A stretch of 14,346 nt of DNA from positions 1 through 14,346 of the forward strand of contig DATGEP010000116.1 of NCBI GenBank assembly GCA_035310125.1. Direction: 5' to 3'. Shown here piece after piece: positions 1 to 6,695 of this stretch. The notes under the pieces were generated by a model. The model ran no database searches. It was given only the letters and a program-made list of their open reading frames with translations, and had not been told where the DNA came from. The number at the start of each line of letters is the position of its first letter. Position 1 is the first letter of the stretch. This DNA comes from DATGEP01 sp035310125. GTDB lineage: Bacteria > Chloroflexota > Ktedonobacteria > Ktedonobacterales > JADMIN01. A program made the position numbers and the translations under genes.

Positions 1-1
1 T

Positions 2-145
2 ATGGACTGGTGCGTACCCGTTTTCGGCAAAGTCGCTCGCTCCAAGACACCGTCCGCCGCATCCCACCTCGCCGCCGCGCACAACGGCCACAAGCCCGTT
101 CGCGCCCGCTCGCGCCACGTAGCCGCCGGCACCACGAAAGAGTAA
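2..145 (+). CDS. C-terminal end of an unidentified protein, cut by the window edge
   Basis: The frame beginning at base 2 stays open to a TAA at 143-145 and encodes 47 residues. Third codon positions are strongly GC-rich, as in the genes around it, while the other two frames lack this pattern, so I take this as the true frame. The visible part starts with a hydrophobic stretch (MDWCVPVFGK) and continues as a basic Ala/His/Arg/Lys-rich tail ending GTTKE. The ATG at 2-4 may be internal, because no upstream sequence is available to judge a start. The tail looks disordered and positively charged, but no family can be assigned. It converges on the PRC/BON gene, and the palindrome at 174-199 lies between them. 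Confidence 0.5.
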   Translation: MDWCVPVFGKVARSKTPSAASHLAAAHNGHKPVRARSRHVAAGTTKE

Positions 146-173
146 GGCTCAGTGTCGCTCGGCATACAAATGT

Positions 174-199
174 CCCCAGAGTCAACGTTGACTCTGGGG
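174..199 (-). terminator. Perfect 26-bp palindrome between convergent genes; probable terminator
   Basis: CCCCAGAGTCAAC is followed directly by its exact reverse complement. In RNA this would form about 11 base pairs closed by a 4-nt loop. It begins 16 bp past the TAA of the - strand PRC/BON gene and 28 bp past the TAA of the + strand gene fragment, a normal place for a bidirectional terminator. Neither side has a real T tract (only TTTG on the - strand side), so rho-independent function is not certain. A symmetric protein-binding site is the alternative. Confidence 0.45.
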
Positions 200-215
200 G
201 CGTCTCATCGTCACC

Positions 216-1196
216 TTAGTGCCCGCCTGGCACCATGTCATCCTCGTTAGTGACTCCCGCCAGCACCGGCACCACATCGGCGTTTGGGTCCACCTTCAGC
301 TCGTTCTCCAGCTTCTTCACCCCACCGACAGCGCCCGCGATTTCCGTCGCCGCCTGCCGCGCGGTCGGCGTGTGTACGGCGCCGCGAAGTCGCACCACAC
401 CCAACCGTGGGTATACGCCAATGTACTCGCTCGCGGTCCGCGGATCATGCGCGAGCGCCGAGGAGACGCTCGCGGCGAGGTCGCTATCCACGGTGATGTC
501 GGTGTTGAGCTCGCCCAATCCCGGAATATTGAGCAGCTGATCCGCCGCCAGCCGCACATTGAGCTCGCTGGAAGCATGTCCCTTCAACCACACAACGCCG
601 TCAATCGCGTGGATCTCGATGCCGGGCAGATCAATGCGTAGCGGATCATAATTATAGATGGCCTGGTAGACATCCTCGGCTAGCGCGGCATCGGTGCGGA
701 ATGGAGTCAGCTGATCCGGCTTGACGATGCCGAGATCCACCTGAATCTGCTTGGCGCTCATGCCCGTCACGGCGCGCGCCGGCACGAGAAATTCGCGCCC
801 CAAGCCGCGCTCAATCACCAGATGGCGCAGCACCAGCGATTCACTGTGAACCGTCACCTGCGTCAGCTTACCGAGCGCACGGCCGCCCGCGACCACACTT
901 GTACCACCGGTCAGCAGCACGCCCGTGGGAGTTATGCCGTACTTTTCCTTCATCTCCGCCAGCGAAATCGTAATGGTCAGGCTCTCGCTATCACCCGCGC
1001 TGACGAGGCTCATCGGCACATAGAACGTACCGCCCAATCCCAGAAATCCTGGCTTGATTCCAACATGCGTGACGGTGCGCTGCTCAGCGTCCGCCACCAT
1101 ATCGGCGACCTTCCCCGCCTCGCCATCGCTTGCCTGAACGTCCGCTCTCAGGCGAACCTTCTTGACTTCGGCGAGCTCCGTCGCTGGTGTCTCCAT
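216..1196 (-). CDS. PRC-barrel and BON domain protein
   Basis: This is a 326-aa protein with no signal peptide or membrane segment. Residues about 14-83 and 92-158 look like two PRC-barrel domains (small beta barrels found in RimM and photosynthetic reaction centre H subunits). Residues about 170-237 and 239-303 look like two BON domains, with the typical patterns GVVWLKGHASS and GVVRLRGAVHT. BON domains are associated with binding membranes or small hydrophobic ligands and often occur in stress proteins such as OsmY, so a cytoplasmic envelope or stress role is possible but inferred. I chose the ATG at 1196-1194 because AAGAGG lies 11 nt upstream. The in-frame TTG at 1205 is only 2 nt from that site and too close. 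A -35/-10 pair lies at 1342-1371. The gene is divergent from RNase J. The exact function is unknown. Confidence 0.85.
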   Translation of the reverse strand: METPATELAEVKKVRLRADVQASDGEAGKVADMVADAEQRTVTHVGIKPGFLGLGGTFYVPMSLVSAGDSESLTITISLAEMKEKYGITPTGVLLTGGTSVVAGGRALGKLTQVTVHSESLVLRHLVIERGLGREFLVPARAVTGMSAKQIQVDLGIVKPDQLTPFRTDAALAEDVYQAIYNYDPLRIDLPGIEIHAIDGVVWLKGHASSELNVRLAADQLLNIPGLGELNTDITVDSDLAASVSSALAHDPRTASEYIGVYPRLGVVRLRGAVHTPTARQAATEIAGAVGGVKKLENELKVDPNADVVPVLAGVTNEDDMVPGGH

Positions 1197-1341
1197 GAGT
1201 GACAATACCTCTTAATATCCGTCCGAACAGGCACCGATCTGGCGGTGACGTCTCAGAAGGAGCAAATACGAGTGAAAAACAGGTGTAGACGCAATCGGTG
1301 CGGCACAAGCAGAGGCGCAAACCGCCAGATATATCCTAGAA

Positions 1342-1371
1342 AGTGTAGCATGCCCGCCCGCGTGTGGGCAA
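1342..1371 (-). promoter_or_regulatory. Sigma70-type promoter for the PRC/BON gene
   Basis: On the - strand, TTGCCC is followed by an 18-bp spacer and TACACT. TG one base before the -10 box gives an extended -10 (TGCTACACT). The predicted transcript would start near 1335 and have a leader of roughly 140 nt before the ATG at 1196. No equally good promoter was found facing RNase J. Confidence 0.5.
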
Positions 1372-1437
1372 CAATCTCACCCGGATGCACCCGACCTGCG
1401 CGGGGTGGTACAGTGGAGGCGATTGGCTAGGTTGATT

Positions 1438-1462
1438 GCGCATCGCTCGCACAGCGGTGCGT
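1438..1462 (+). other. Stem-loop in the RNase J upstream region
   Basis: GCGCATCGCT pairs with AGCGGTGCGT across a 5-nt loop (CGCAC). The result is 10 base pairs, including two G-U pairs (T1443/G1457 and G1438/T1462). It lies about 110 nt before the RNase J start and is followed by TATACAT at 1466-1472, with no good -35 at the right distance. It may be the 5' end structure of the rnj leader. It is not followed by a T tract, so a terminator is unlikely. Confidence 0.35.
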
Positions 1463-1528
1463 CGCTATACATACCTGACCGCATGCCCATATGTCCCACT
1501 GGGAGGTGCGCGGTTCAGCAAGCACGCA

Positions 1529-1563
1529 TGCCGCAAGAACGGTTTCCTTGCGGCAAGGAAGGA
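1529..1563 (+). promoter_or_regulatory. RNase J leader: two mutually exclusive hairpins over the ribosome binding site
   Basis: The ribosome binding site AAGGAAGGA (1555-1563) sits 7 nt before the GTG start at 1571. Stem A pairs TGCCGCAAG (1529-1537) with CTTGCGGCA (1547-1555): 9 bp, 9-nt loop, leaving most of the site free. Stem B pairs TTCCTTG (1544-1550) with CAAGGAA (1554-1560): 7 bp, 3-nt loop CGG, hiding the site. Both use bases 1547-1550 and 1554-1555, so they cannot coexist. The pairing is read directly from the sequence. A switch that turns translation on and off is inference. Confidence 0.5.
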
Positions 1564-1570
1564 CAATTTG

Positions 1571-3277
1571 GTGACTAACCGACATGGACAACGCGGCAAC
1601 GAACGGACCAGAATCTCCCCCGTTCGACTGATTCCCATTGGCGGTCTCGGTGAGATCGGCAAGAACATGATGGCCATCGAGTACGGGAACGACATCGCCA
1701 TCGTTGACGCCGGTCTCATGTTTCCCGACGACGAGATGCTCGGCGTGGACCTTGTCATCCCCGATATCTCGTATCTGCATGACAAGATGGATCGCATTCG
1801 CGGCATCTTCATCACCCACGGCCACGAAGATCACATCGGCGCTTTACCCTACATCCTCCCGCAGCTTGGCTTTCCAACGGTCTACGCGACCCGACTAACG
1901 CACGGCCTCATCACCGTCAAGCTGCGCGAGCGCCGTCTGCTGGAGAGCGCCAATCTGGTAGTCGTAGACCCCGCCGATACCATTCAGGCAGGGCAAATCT
2001 CCGTCGGGTTTCTGCGCGTCAACCACAGCATCCCGGATGCCGTGGCGTTGGTGCTGCGCACTCCCGCTGGCATCATCGTCCACACCGGCGACTACAAATT
2101 CGACTTCACCCCCGTAGACCAGCGGCCCGCCGATCTCGGCGCGCTCGCGCGGCTGGGCGATGAGGGCGTGATGGTGCTCTGCGGCGACTCCACCCGTGTT
2201 GAATCGCCGGGATACACCCCCTCCGAAAGTGTTCTCGACGCCACTTTCGACACACTCTTCAGCCACGCGCCCGGACGTATCCTTCTTGCCACATTCGCCT
2301 CGCTGATCTCCCGCGTCCAGCAGGCGATTGATGTCGCCGTCAGGTACGACCGGCGCGTGGCATTGGTGGGCCGTTCGATGGTGAATAACGTGCAAATGGC
2401 TATCGAGCTTGGCTACCTGCACATCCCAACTGGCGTGCTGGCTAGCGTCGAAGAGATGAACCGCATTCCGGCGAGCAAGCTGCTTATCATCTGCACCGGC
2501 AGCCAGGGCGAGCCAACCTCCGCCCTGACCCGCATCGCCAATGGCGACCACCGCTTCGTCCAGCTACAGCCGGAGGATACCGTCATCCTCAGCTCAACCC
2601 CTATCGTCGGCAACGAAAAAGCGGTCTATCGCAACATTGATAACCTGCTGCGCAAGGGCGCGGATGTCTACTACCAGGGCCGCGCGCAGGTCCACGTCTC
2701 CGGCCACGGCAGCCGCGAAGAGATCAAGCTGATGCTCGCGCTGCTGCGCCCGCGCTACGTCGTTCCCGTCCACGGCGAATATCGCATGCTCTGCCGCCAT
2801 GCCGAGGTGGCTGAAAGCCTGGGCGTGGCGCCCCAGAACGTCGTCATCGCTACCGACGGCGACGTCATCGAAGCCTCCGAACAGGGCGGCATCAAGATTG
2901 TTAACCACATTCCCGTCGGCAATGTCTTCGTGGATGGCCTGGGCGTTGGCGATGTCGGCCACGTCGTCCTGCGCGACCGTCAGGTGCTCTCGCAGGATGG
3001 CATCCTCGTCGTGGTCATGACGATGGATTCAGAGACGGGCGCGCCGCTCGCTGGGCCCGATATCATCTCGCGCGGCTTCGTCTACGAACGCGAGGCCGAG
3101 CCGCTGATGGAAGCCGCGCGCGCCCGCGTCACCAACGCCTTCAACGCGCTGAGCGCCCGTGGCCGAACCTCGGATTGGGGTTTCCTCAAGAACAAAATCC
3201 GCGACACCCTTAGCGAGTACATTTACGACAAGCTCAAGCGGCGCCCCATGATTCTTCCCGTCATCGTGGAGGTGTAG
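1571..3277 (+). CDS. rnj: Ribonuclease J (beta-CASP metallo-beta-lactamase RNase)
   Basis: RNase J is a zinc-dependent exo- and endoribonuclease of mRNA decay and rRNA maturation in the cytoplasm. The 568-aa product matches the usual length of about 555 aa. The start of the fold, VRLIPIGGLGEIGKNM, is typical of the family. Metal-binding motifs are HGHEDH (residues 83-88), His152 in NHSIPD, and Asp174 in GDYKFD. Beta-CASP motifs include ATFASLISRVQQ, His379 in SGHGS and His401 in VPVHGEYR. The last 100 residues fit the C-terminal domain. The frame is open 45 codons further upstream (to 1436), but that extension is not conserved-looking. GTG at 1571 has AAGGAAGGA at 7 nt, so I take it as the start. 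The glutamine synthetase family gene follows 12 bp downstream, probably in one operon. Translation may be controlled by the hairpins at 1529-1563. Confidence 0.95.
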   Translation: MTNRHGQRGNERTRISPVRLIPIGGLGEIGKNMMAIEYGNDIAIVDAGLMFPDDEMLGVDLVIPDISYLHDKMDRIRGIFITHGHEDHIGALPYILPQLGFPTVYATRLTHGLITVKLRERRLLESANLVVVDPADTIQAGQISVGFLRVNHSIPDAVALVLRTPAGIIVHTGDYKFDFTPVDQRPADLGALARLGDEGVMVLCGDSTRVESPGYTPSESVLDATFDTLFSHAPGRILLATFASLISRVQQAIDVAVRYDRRVALVGRSMVNNVQMAIELGYLHIPTGVLASVEEMNRIPASKLLIICTGSQGEPTSALTRIANGDHRFVQLQPEDTVILSSTPIVGNEKAVYRNIDNLLRKGADVYYQGRAQVHVSGHGSREEIKLMLALLRPRYVVPVHGEYRMLCRHAEVAESLGVAPQNVVIATDGDVIEASEQGGIKIVNHIPVGNVFVDGLGVGDVGHVVLRDRQVLSQDGILVVVMTMDSETGAPLAGPDIISRGFVYEREAEPLMEAARARVTNAFNALSARGRTSDWGFLKNKIRDTLSEYIYDKLKRRPMILPVIVEV

Positions 3278-3289
3278 AGGAGCGTTCAT

Positions 3290-4651
3290 ATGGACCGCGA
3301 TACGGTGGTACGGCTGGCCGAGGAGGCGCAGCTCCGGCTGGTCCGCTTCATGTACTGCGACAATGGCGGCATCATTCGCGGCAAAGCGTCCCATATCACC
3401 GGACTTGCGCGGCGCATGACGGAGGGCATCGGGCAATCGCTCGCCATGCAGGCGTTCGCGGGAATAGACGCGCTGGCCCCGGTCGAGGGACTGGGGCCAA
3501 TCGGTGAATTTCGCCTCGTCCCCGACCCAGAAACCTTCGTCGTCCTGCCCTACGCGCCCAGCGCCGGCATGATGTTCTGCGATCTGCTCGACCTGAATCG
3601 CCAGCCCTGGGGCGCCTGTCCGCGCACGTTCCTCAAGCGTCAGATTGCCGAAGCGGCAAAAATGGGCATCACCCTGCGTGCCGCCGTCGAGCACGAATTC
3701 TACCTCGCCCACGAGACTCCCACCGGCTACGAGCCGTTCGACCACAGCCTCTGCTACAGCAGCATCGGCTTCGACTCCTCCGCCGAGATCATAGACGATA
3801 TCCTCGCGACCCTTGAAAGCCAGGGCGTGCAGATCGAGCAGTTCATGCCGGAGCTGGGACCCGGTCAGCAGGAAATCTCCATCCACCCCGCGGATGCCCT
3901 ACGCGCCGCCGATAACGTGCTGCTCATCCGCGAGACGGTGCGCGGCGTAGCGCGCCAATACGGCACGCTGGCCTCCTTCGCGGCCAAGCCATTCCTGGAT
4001 CAGGCGGGCAGCGGCGCTCACATCCACTTCAGTTTGTGGAGCGGGTCCAGCACCTCGCAAGAGAGCCGTAACCTGCTCTACGATCCTGCTGGGCGCGGCG
4101 GTATCAGCCAGATGGGCTACGCCTTCATTGGCGGCGTGCTGGCGCACCTGCCCGCGCTGCTCGCCCTCACCTGCGCCAGCCCCAACTCGTACCGTCGCCT
4201 GCTCCCGCACTTCTGGAGCTCCGCCTACACCGCCTACGGCTTCGACAACCGCGAGGGCGCCATTCGCATCCCCTCGCCGTTCTGGGGCCGCGAAGCCAGC
4301 TCCACCAACCTGGAGCTAAAGCCCGCCGACCATAGCGGCAACCCCTACCTCGCCCTTGGCGGCCTGCTCGCCGCTGGACTGGACGGCATCCGCCGCCAGC
4401 TCGACCCCGGCGAGCCGGTAGACGTGGACCCCGGCAATCTCAGCGACGACGAGCGCGCGCGGCGCGGCATCCACCGTCTGCCAGAGAGCCTCAGCGCCGC
4501 GCTGGACGCCCTCGCCGCCGATGAGATGCTCCTGGGCGCGCTCGGCGCGCCGCTCGCCCCCGCCTACCTCGCCGTCAAGCGCCTGGAAGCCGCCTACTTC
4601 GCGGACAAATCCCCAGAGGAGGAGGCTCGCCAGCACTTCTACAAATATTGA
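3290..4651 (+). CDS. Glutamine synthetase family protein, FluG/NodGS-like type
   Basis: The 453-aa ATP-dependent glutamate-ammonia or glutamate-amine ligase has the full catalytic core. Visible motifs are VEHEFYL (133-139; Glu134 and Glu136), ELGPGQQEI (188-196), GSGAHIHFSLW (240-250; His244), NSYRR (299-303), NREGAIRIP (320-328) and NLELKPADHSGNPYL (340-354). The Glu metal ligands are in place. The Arg of the classical EVRxPD motif is Lys344, as in the FluG/nodulin-like branch, and the tail does not show the classical adenylylation site. True glutamine synthetase activity is therefore uncertain; a gamma-glutamyl-polyamine synthetase or another amine ligase is possible. AGAGGAG (3276-3282) overlaps the RNase J stop and lies 7 nt before the ATG, so translation is probably coupled in one operon. 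The protein ends ARQHFYKY, as many members of the superfamily do. Confidence 0.88.
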   Translation: MDRDTVVRLAEEAQLRLVRFMYCDNGGIIRGKASHITGLARRMTEGIGQSLAMQAFAGIDALAPVEGLGPIGEFRLVPDPETFVVLPYAPSAGMMFCDLLDLNRQPWGACPRTFLKRQIAEAAKMGITLRAAVEHEFYLAHETPTGYEPFDHSLCYSSIGFDSSAEIIDDILATLESQGVQIEQFMPELGPGQQEISIHPADALRAADNVLLIRETVRGVARQYGTLASFAAKPFLDQAGSGAHIHFSLWSGSSTSQESRNLLYDPAGRGGISQMGYAFIGGVLAHLPALLALTCASPNSYRRLLPHFWSSAYTAYGFDNREGAIRIPSPFWGREASSTNLELKPADHSGNPYLALGGLLAAGLDGIRRQLDPGEPVDVDPGNLSDDERARRGIHRLPESLSAALDALAADEMLLGALGAPLAPAYLAVKRLEAAYFADKSPEEEARQHFYKY

Positions 4652-4703
4652 TGGGTCGTCCGCCTCTCTCACGCACACGCAACACCCCATAATTTCCGGC
4701 TCC

Positions 4704-4725
4704 GTAACGCACGCTCCGTTACTCT
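4704..4725 (+). terminator. Weak hairpin after the glutamine synthetase gene, possible terminator
   Basis: GTAACG (4704-4709) pairs with CGTTAC (4717-4722) over a 7-nt loop and is followed by TCTTTCGG. The stem is short and the T run is broken, so it would be a weak terminator at best. It is the only candidate in the 131 bp between the synthetase stop and the recombinase start. Confidence 0.25.
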
Positions 4726-4782
4726 TTCGGTCGCACAACATTGGAATACAGCAATACTGACGTTTTCCGAGAGAGGTAGGAC

Positions 4783-5719
4783 ATGGTACGAACGGTTCAC
4801 CCGACCATCGCGATTCCGGCGGAGGTGCCCGCCACCTGGCACCAGCGCGTGCTGTCGTTTCGCCGTGCGCTCCATGCGGAGAACCGAGCGCCGGGCACCA
4901 TCCACACCTACACGCATACCATCCATGAGTTCGCCCGCTTCCTCGTCTGGCGCGAGCTGCCCACGGCGCCGGAGGACATCCGCCGCGAACACGTGCAAGC
5001 CTATATCGGCTGGCTGCTCGATCATCTCAAGGCCAGCACGGTCATCACGCGCTATGCCGAGCTGCACGGGTTCTTCACGTGGCTGCTGAGTGAGGAGATC
5101 GCCGAGCATCCGATGGCACGCATGCGCCGGCCAACCCACGAGCCGGAGCCGGGGAGCGTGCTGCCTGAGGAGGCCATCCGGGCGCTGCTGAAGGTCTGCG
5201 AGGGGAAGGGCTTTGAGGAGCGCCGCGACACGGCCATCATGCGCTTGCTGCTCGATACGGGCATGCGCCGGGCGGAGCTGGTCGGCATTTGTCTGGATGA
5301 TCTCGATCTGGATGAGCAGGAGGTGCGCGTGCTGGGCAAGGGGCGCCGCTATCGGGTGGCGGCATTCGGGGCGAAGGCGACGCGAGCGGTCGACACGTAT
5401 CTGCGGCTGCGTGCGCGCCATCCCAAAGCCGGCGACACGCCCCGGTTGTTCCTCACCGCCAAGGGCGCATGGGCTTCAGCGGCATCCGCGATATGCTGCT
5501 CCGCCGTGCCGAGCAGGCCGGTATCGAGTTCGATCTGTTCCCCAACTGTTCCGGCACACCTTCGCCGATCAGAGCATCGCGCGGGGCAAAAGCGAATCGT
5601 ATGTGATGGAGCAAGGGGGCTGGCGGTCGGAGACGGTGATGCGCCGGTATGGCGCGGGCAACCGGGCGCGACGGGCGCGCAAGAGCTTCAAGGAGGAAAG
5701 TATCGGGGATGCGTTCTAA
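4783..5719 (+). pseudogene. XerC/D-like tyrosine recombinase, broken by two frameshifts
   Basis: The first 229 residues are in one frame. They include the N-terminal SAM-like DNA-binding domain (about 18-115) and the start of the catalytic domain, with Arg162 in DTGMRRAELVGI and Lys186 in GKGRRYR. Near 5467 the homology moves to another frame (MGFSGIRDMLLRRAEQAG, from 5469 to about 5543). Near 5543, in TTCCCCAACTG, it moves again to a frame encoding LFRHTFADQSIARG, with the Arg codon at 5552, the Trp of GGW at 5621 and the nucleophile Tyr in RRYG at 5648, ending with TAA at 5717-5719. Each shift fits loss of one base. The His of the usual HxxR box is not seen next to the second break. GAGAGGTAGG precedes the ATG and supports the start. 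Restored, the protein would be about 311 aa, normal for Xer-type integrases. It is most likely a decayed mobile-element integrase; sequencing error at the C run could explain the second shift. Confidence 0.85.
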
Positions 5720-5726
5720 ATAGGCT

Positions 5727-5760
5727 GAGGCCCCCGAAAGCAGCTCGGGGGCCTCTTTAT
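5727..5760 (+). terminator. Rho-independent terminator of the recombinase gene
   Basis: GAGGCCCCCGA pairs perfectly with TCGGGGGCCTC over a 7-nt loop (AAGCAGC), followed by TTTATATT. The 11-bp GC-rich stem starts 7 bp after the TAA. It is the best terminator in the window. Confidence 0.9.
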
Positions 5761-5825
5761 ATTGGTCTATAACCACCGAAGGGATGCCGGGATATGCCGC
5801 CCGGCGCGGCTCCTGTGGGAGCAGG

Positions 5826-5840
5826 AATGGATACTGCCAC
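5826..5840. repeat. First copy of a 15-nt direct repeat flanking the CRISPR-like repeat
   Basis: AATGGATACTGCCAC abuts the low-coordinate end of the CRISPR-like repeat at 5841. An identical copy lies at 5900-5914, exactly 74 nt away. The sequence just before it, TCCTG-TGGGAG-CAGGA at 5811-5826, forms a small hairpin. Confidence 0.75.
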
Positions 5841-5877
5841 GTTTCAATCCTCACCCGGCGCGAAGGCCGGGTGCGAC
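5841..5877 (-). CRISPR. Single CRISPR-like repeat unit (37 nt), no array
   Basis: Read on the - strand, the unit begins GTCGCACCCGG and ends GGGTGAGGATTGAAAC. The centre is an 8-bp hairpin: CACCCGGC (5852-5859) pairs with GCCGGGTG (5866-5873) over a 6-nt loop. The 37-nt length, the central palindrome and the ATTGAAAC end (the 8-nt 5' handle of many type I and III crRNAs) match known CRISPR repeats. Only one full copy is present, and no cas gene is visible. On its high-coordinate side a partial look-alike of the repeat start (TCGCACCCG on the - strand, around 5886-5894) is seen. It could be the relic of a collapsed array, a solitary repeat, or a recombination site that resembles one. Confidence 0.5.
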
Positions 5878-5899
5878 GCTTGCAGCGGGTGCGAACCGA

Positions 5900-5914
5900 A
5901 ATGGATACTGCCAC
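5900..5914. repeat. Second copy of the 15-nt direct repeat
   Basis: AATGGATACTGCCAC is identical to 5826-5840. The segment from the end of the CRISPR-like repeat to the end of this copy (5878-5914) is 37 nt, a normal spacer length. The period of 74 nt therefore equals one repeat plus one spacer. Confidence 0.75.
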
Positions 5915-6023
5915 AAGGGACATTAGAAGACTATACACGACGCGCCACACATACCTAGCACATATATCCGCCACCCCGCCTACGGGCTACCGCCACGCGC
6001 TGTCCCAACGCGGTTGTGCAGCA

Positions 6024-6029
6024 ATTATA
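6024..6029 (-). promoter_or_regulatory. Isolated consensus -10 box (TATAAT) facing the CRISPR-like repeat
   Basis: A perfect TATAAT on the - strand lies about 150 bp upstream of the lone repeat in the repeat's own reading direction, where a CRISPR leader promoter would sit. TTGACC at 6042-6037 is only 7 bp away, too close to act as its -35, and no good hexamer lies at 17 bp. The call is weak. Confidence 0.25.
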
Positions 6030-6038
6030 CCGCCGTGG

Positions 6039-6320
6039 TCAAGCGGGAGGTTGCTGCTGCTGACGATTGATGAGAGCACGCACACCTGCTACGGTCCAGC
6101 GACCCACAGCCAGCGTGGCCTGCCACGGCCACTTCACCAGGACATCCCAGCCGACGCGCGACGCGAACCGAATCGGCCACGTGACGACGCCCCAACTCCA
6201 TTTCAGGACGCGCCAGAGAACATACCACCAGCCGAAGAGGATGAGATACAGCAAGCCTCGATCGGACTTGCGCTCGACATAGATCACCTGTGGCTGCGGT
6301 TGTTGCTGTTTGCCTGCCAT
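6039..6320 (-). CDS. Small Trp-rich membrane protein, unknown function
   Basis: This 93-aa protein was not recognised as a named family. It starts with a Gln-rich polar segment (residues 3-11), then charged YVERKSDRG, then a hydrophobic helix at about 23-36 (LLYLILFGWWYVLW). A Trp-rich amphipathic stretch follows (WGVVTWPIRFASRVGWDVLVKWPW), then a second moderately hydrophobic part, and the protein ends in a Gln/Pro tail. Nine to ten tryptophans in 93 residues are unusual. The ATG at 6320 is preceded by AAAGGA at about 12 nt, a slightly long spacing. Aromatic patterning and the Lys/Arg placement around the helix argue for a real membrane protein. It lies 375 bp downstream of the cupin gene on the same strand, so it probably has its own promoter. 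CTTGACG stands upstream near 6400, but no convincing -10 was found. Confidence 0.6.
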   Translation of the reverse strand: MAGKQQQPQPQVIYVERKSDRGLLYLILFGWWYVLWRVLKWSWGVVTWPIRFASRVGWDVLVKWPWQATLAVGRWTVAGVRALINRQQQQPPA

Positions 6321-6695
6321 GTGTGCTGCTGTCCTTTCTGCGCCGATTCGCTTTCTGAGTACACAAAGCTACCTGCGTATATGGTACAGCGAGCGTCAAG
6401 CGTTGCTGACAGGCACAGCGTTCAATTGCGGAAATAGTCTATACTGGTGGCGCTCCATCTGGCGGATACAGCGCCAGGAATGGAGCTATTCGCCCGTGTC
6501 GGATTCTACGCTGCCACGGGCAATGTTTTTTCCGGCCAGACAATCTCGTCTACTATTAACCGGGCATTGCGAAACGCACACGCGAGCGCCCGCCCGAGTG
6601 CGGTAGCGGCCACCATACGACACGACAAAATTGTATGCTCATTATCACTGGGCGCCTGCCGCATCGGGCCGGGCCTTGGCGCGGGCGCTGAGATC
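6321..6695. other. Gene-free stretch between the small membrane protein and the cupin
   Basis: No frame here has supported coding character. Long open frames on the + strand continue into the antisense of the cupin gene and show no family resemblance. The part near 6425-6660 is less GC-rich than its surroundings and holds some AT-rich hexamers (TATACT at 6440-6445, TATGCT near 6635). None has a matching -35 at the right distance. Confidence 0.4.

Noticed and set aside
1436..1570. 45-codon N-terminal extension of RNase J
   Set aside because: No ribosome binding site at 1436, composition unlike RNase J N-termini, and a very good site before the GTG at 1571.
5800..5808. A second degenerate CRISPR repeat (shared CCCGGCGCG) at the low-coordinate side
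   Set aside because: Only 9 bases match and the distance of 54 nt does not fit the 74-nt period.
6024..6042. TTGACC and TATAAT on the - strand as a full promoter
   Set aside because: The spacing is 7 bp instead of 16-19, so only the -10 box is kept as a weak feature.
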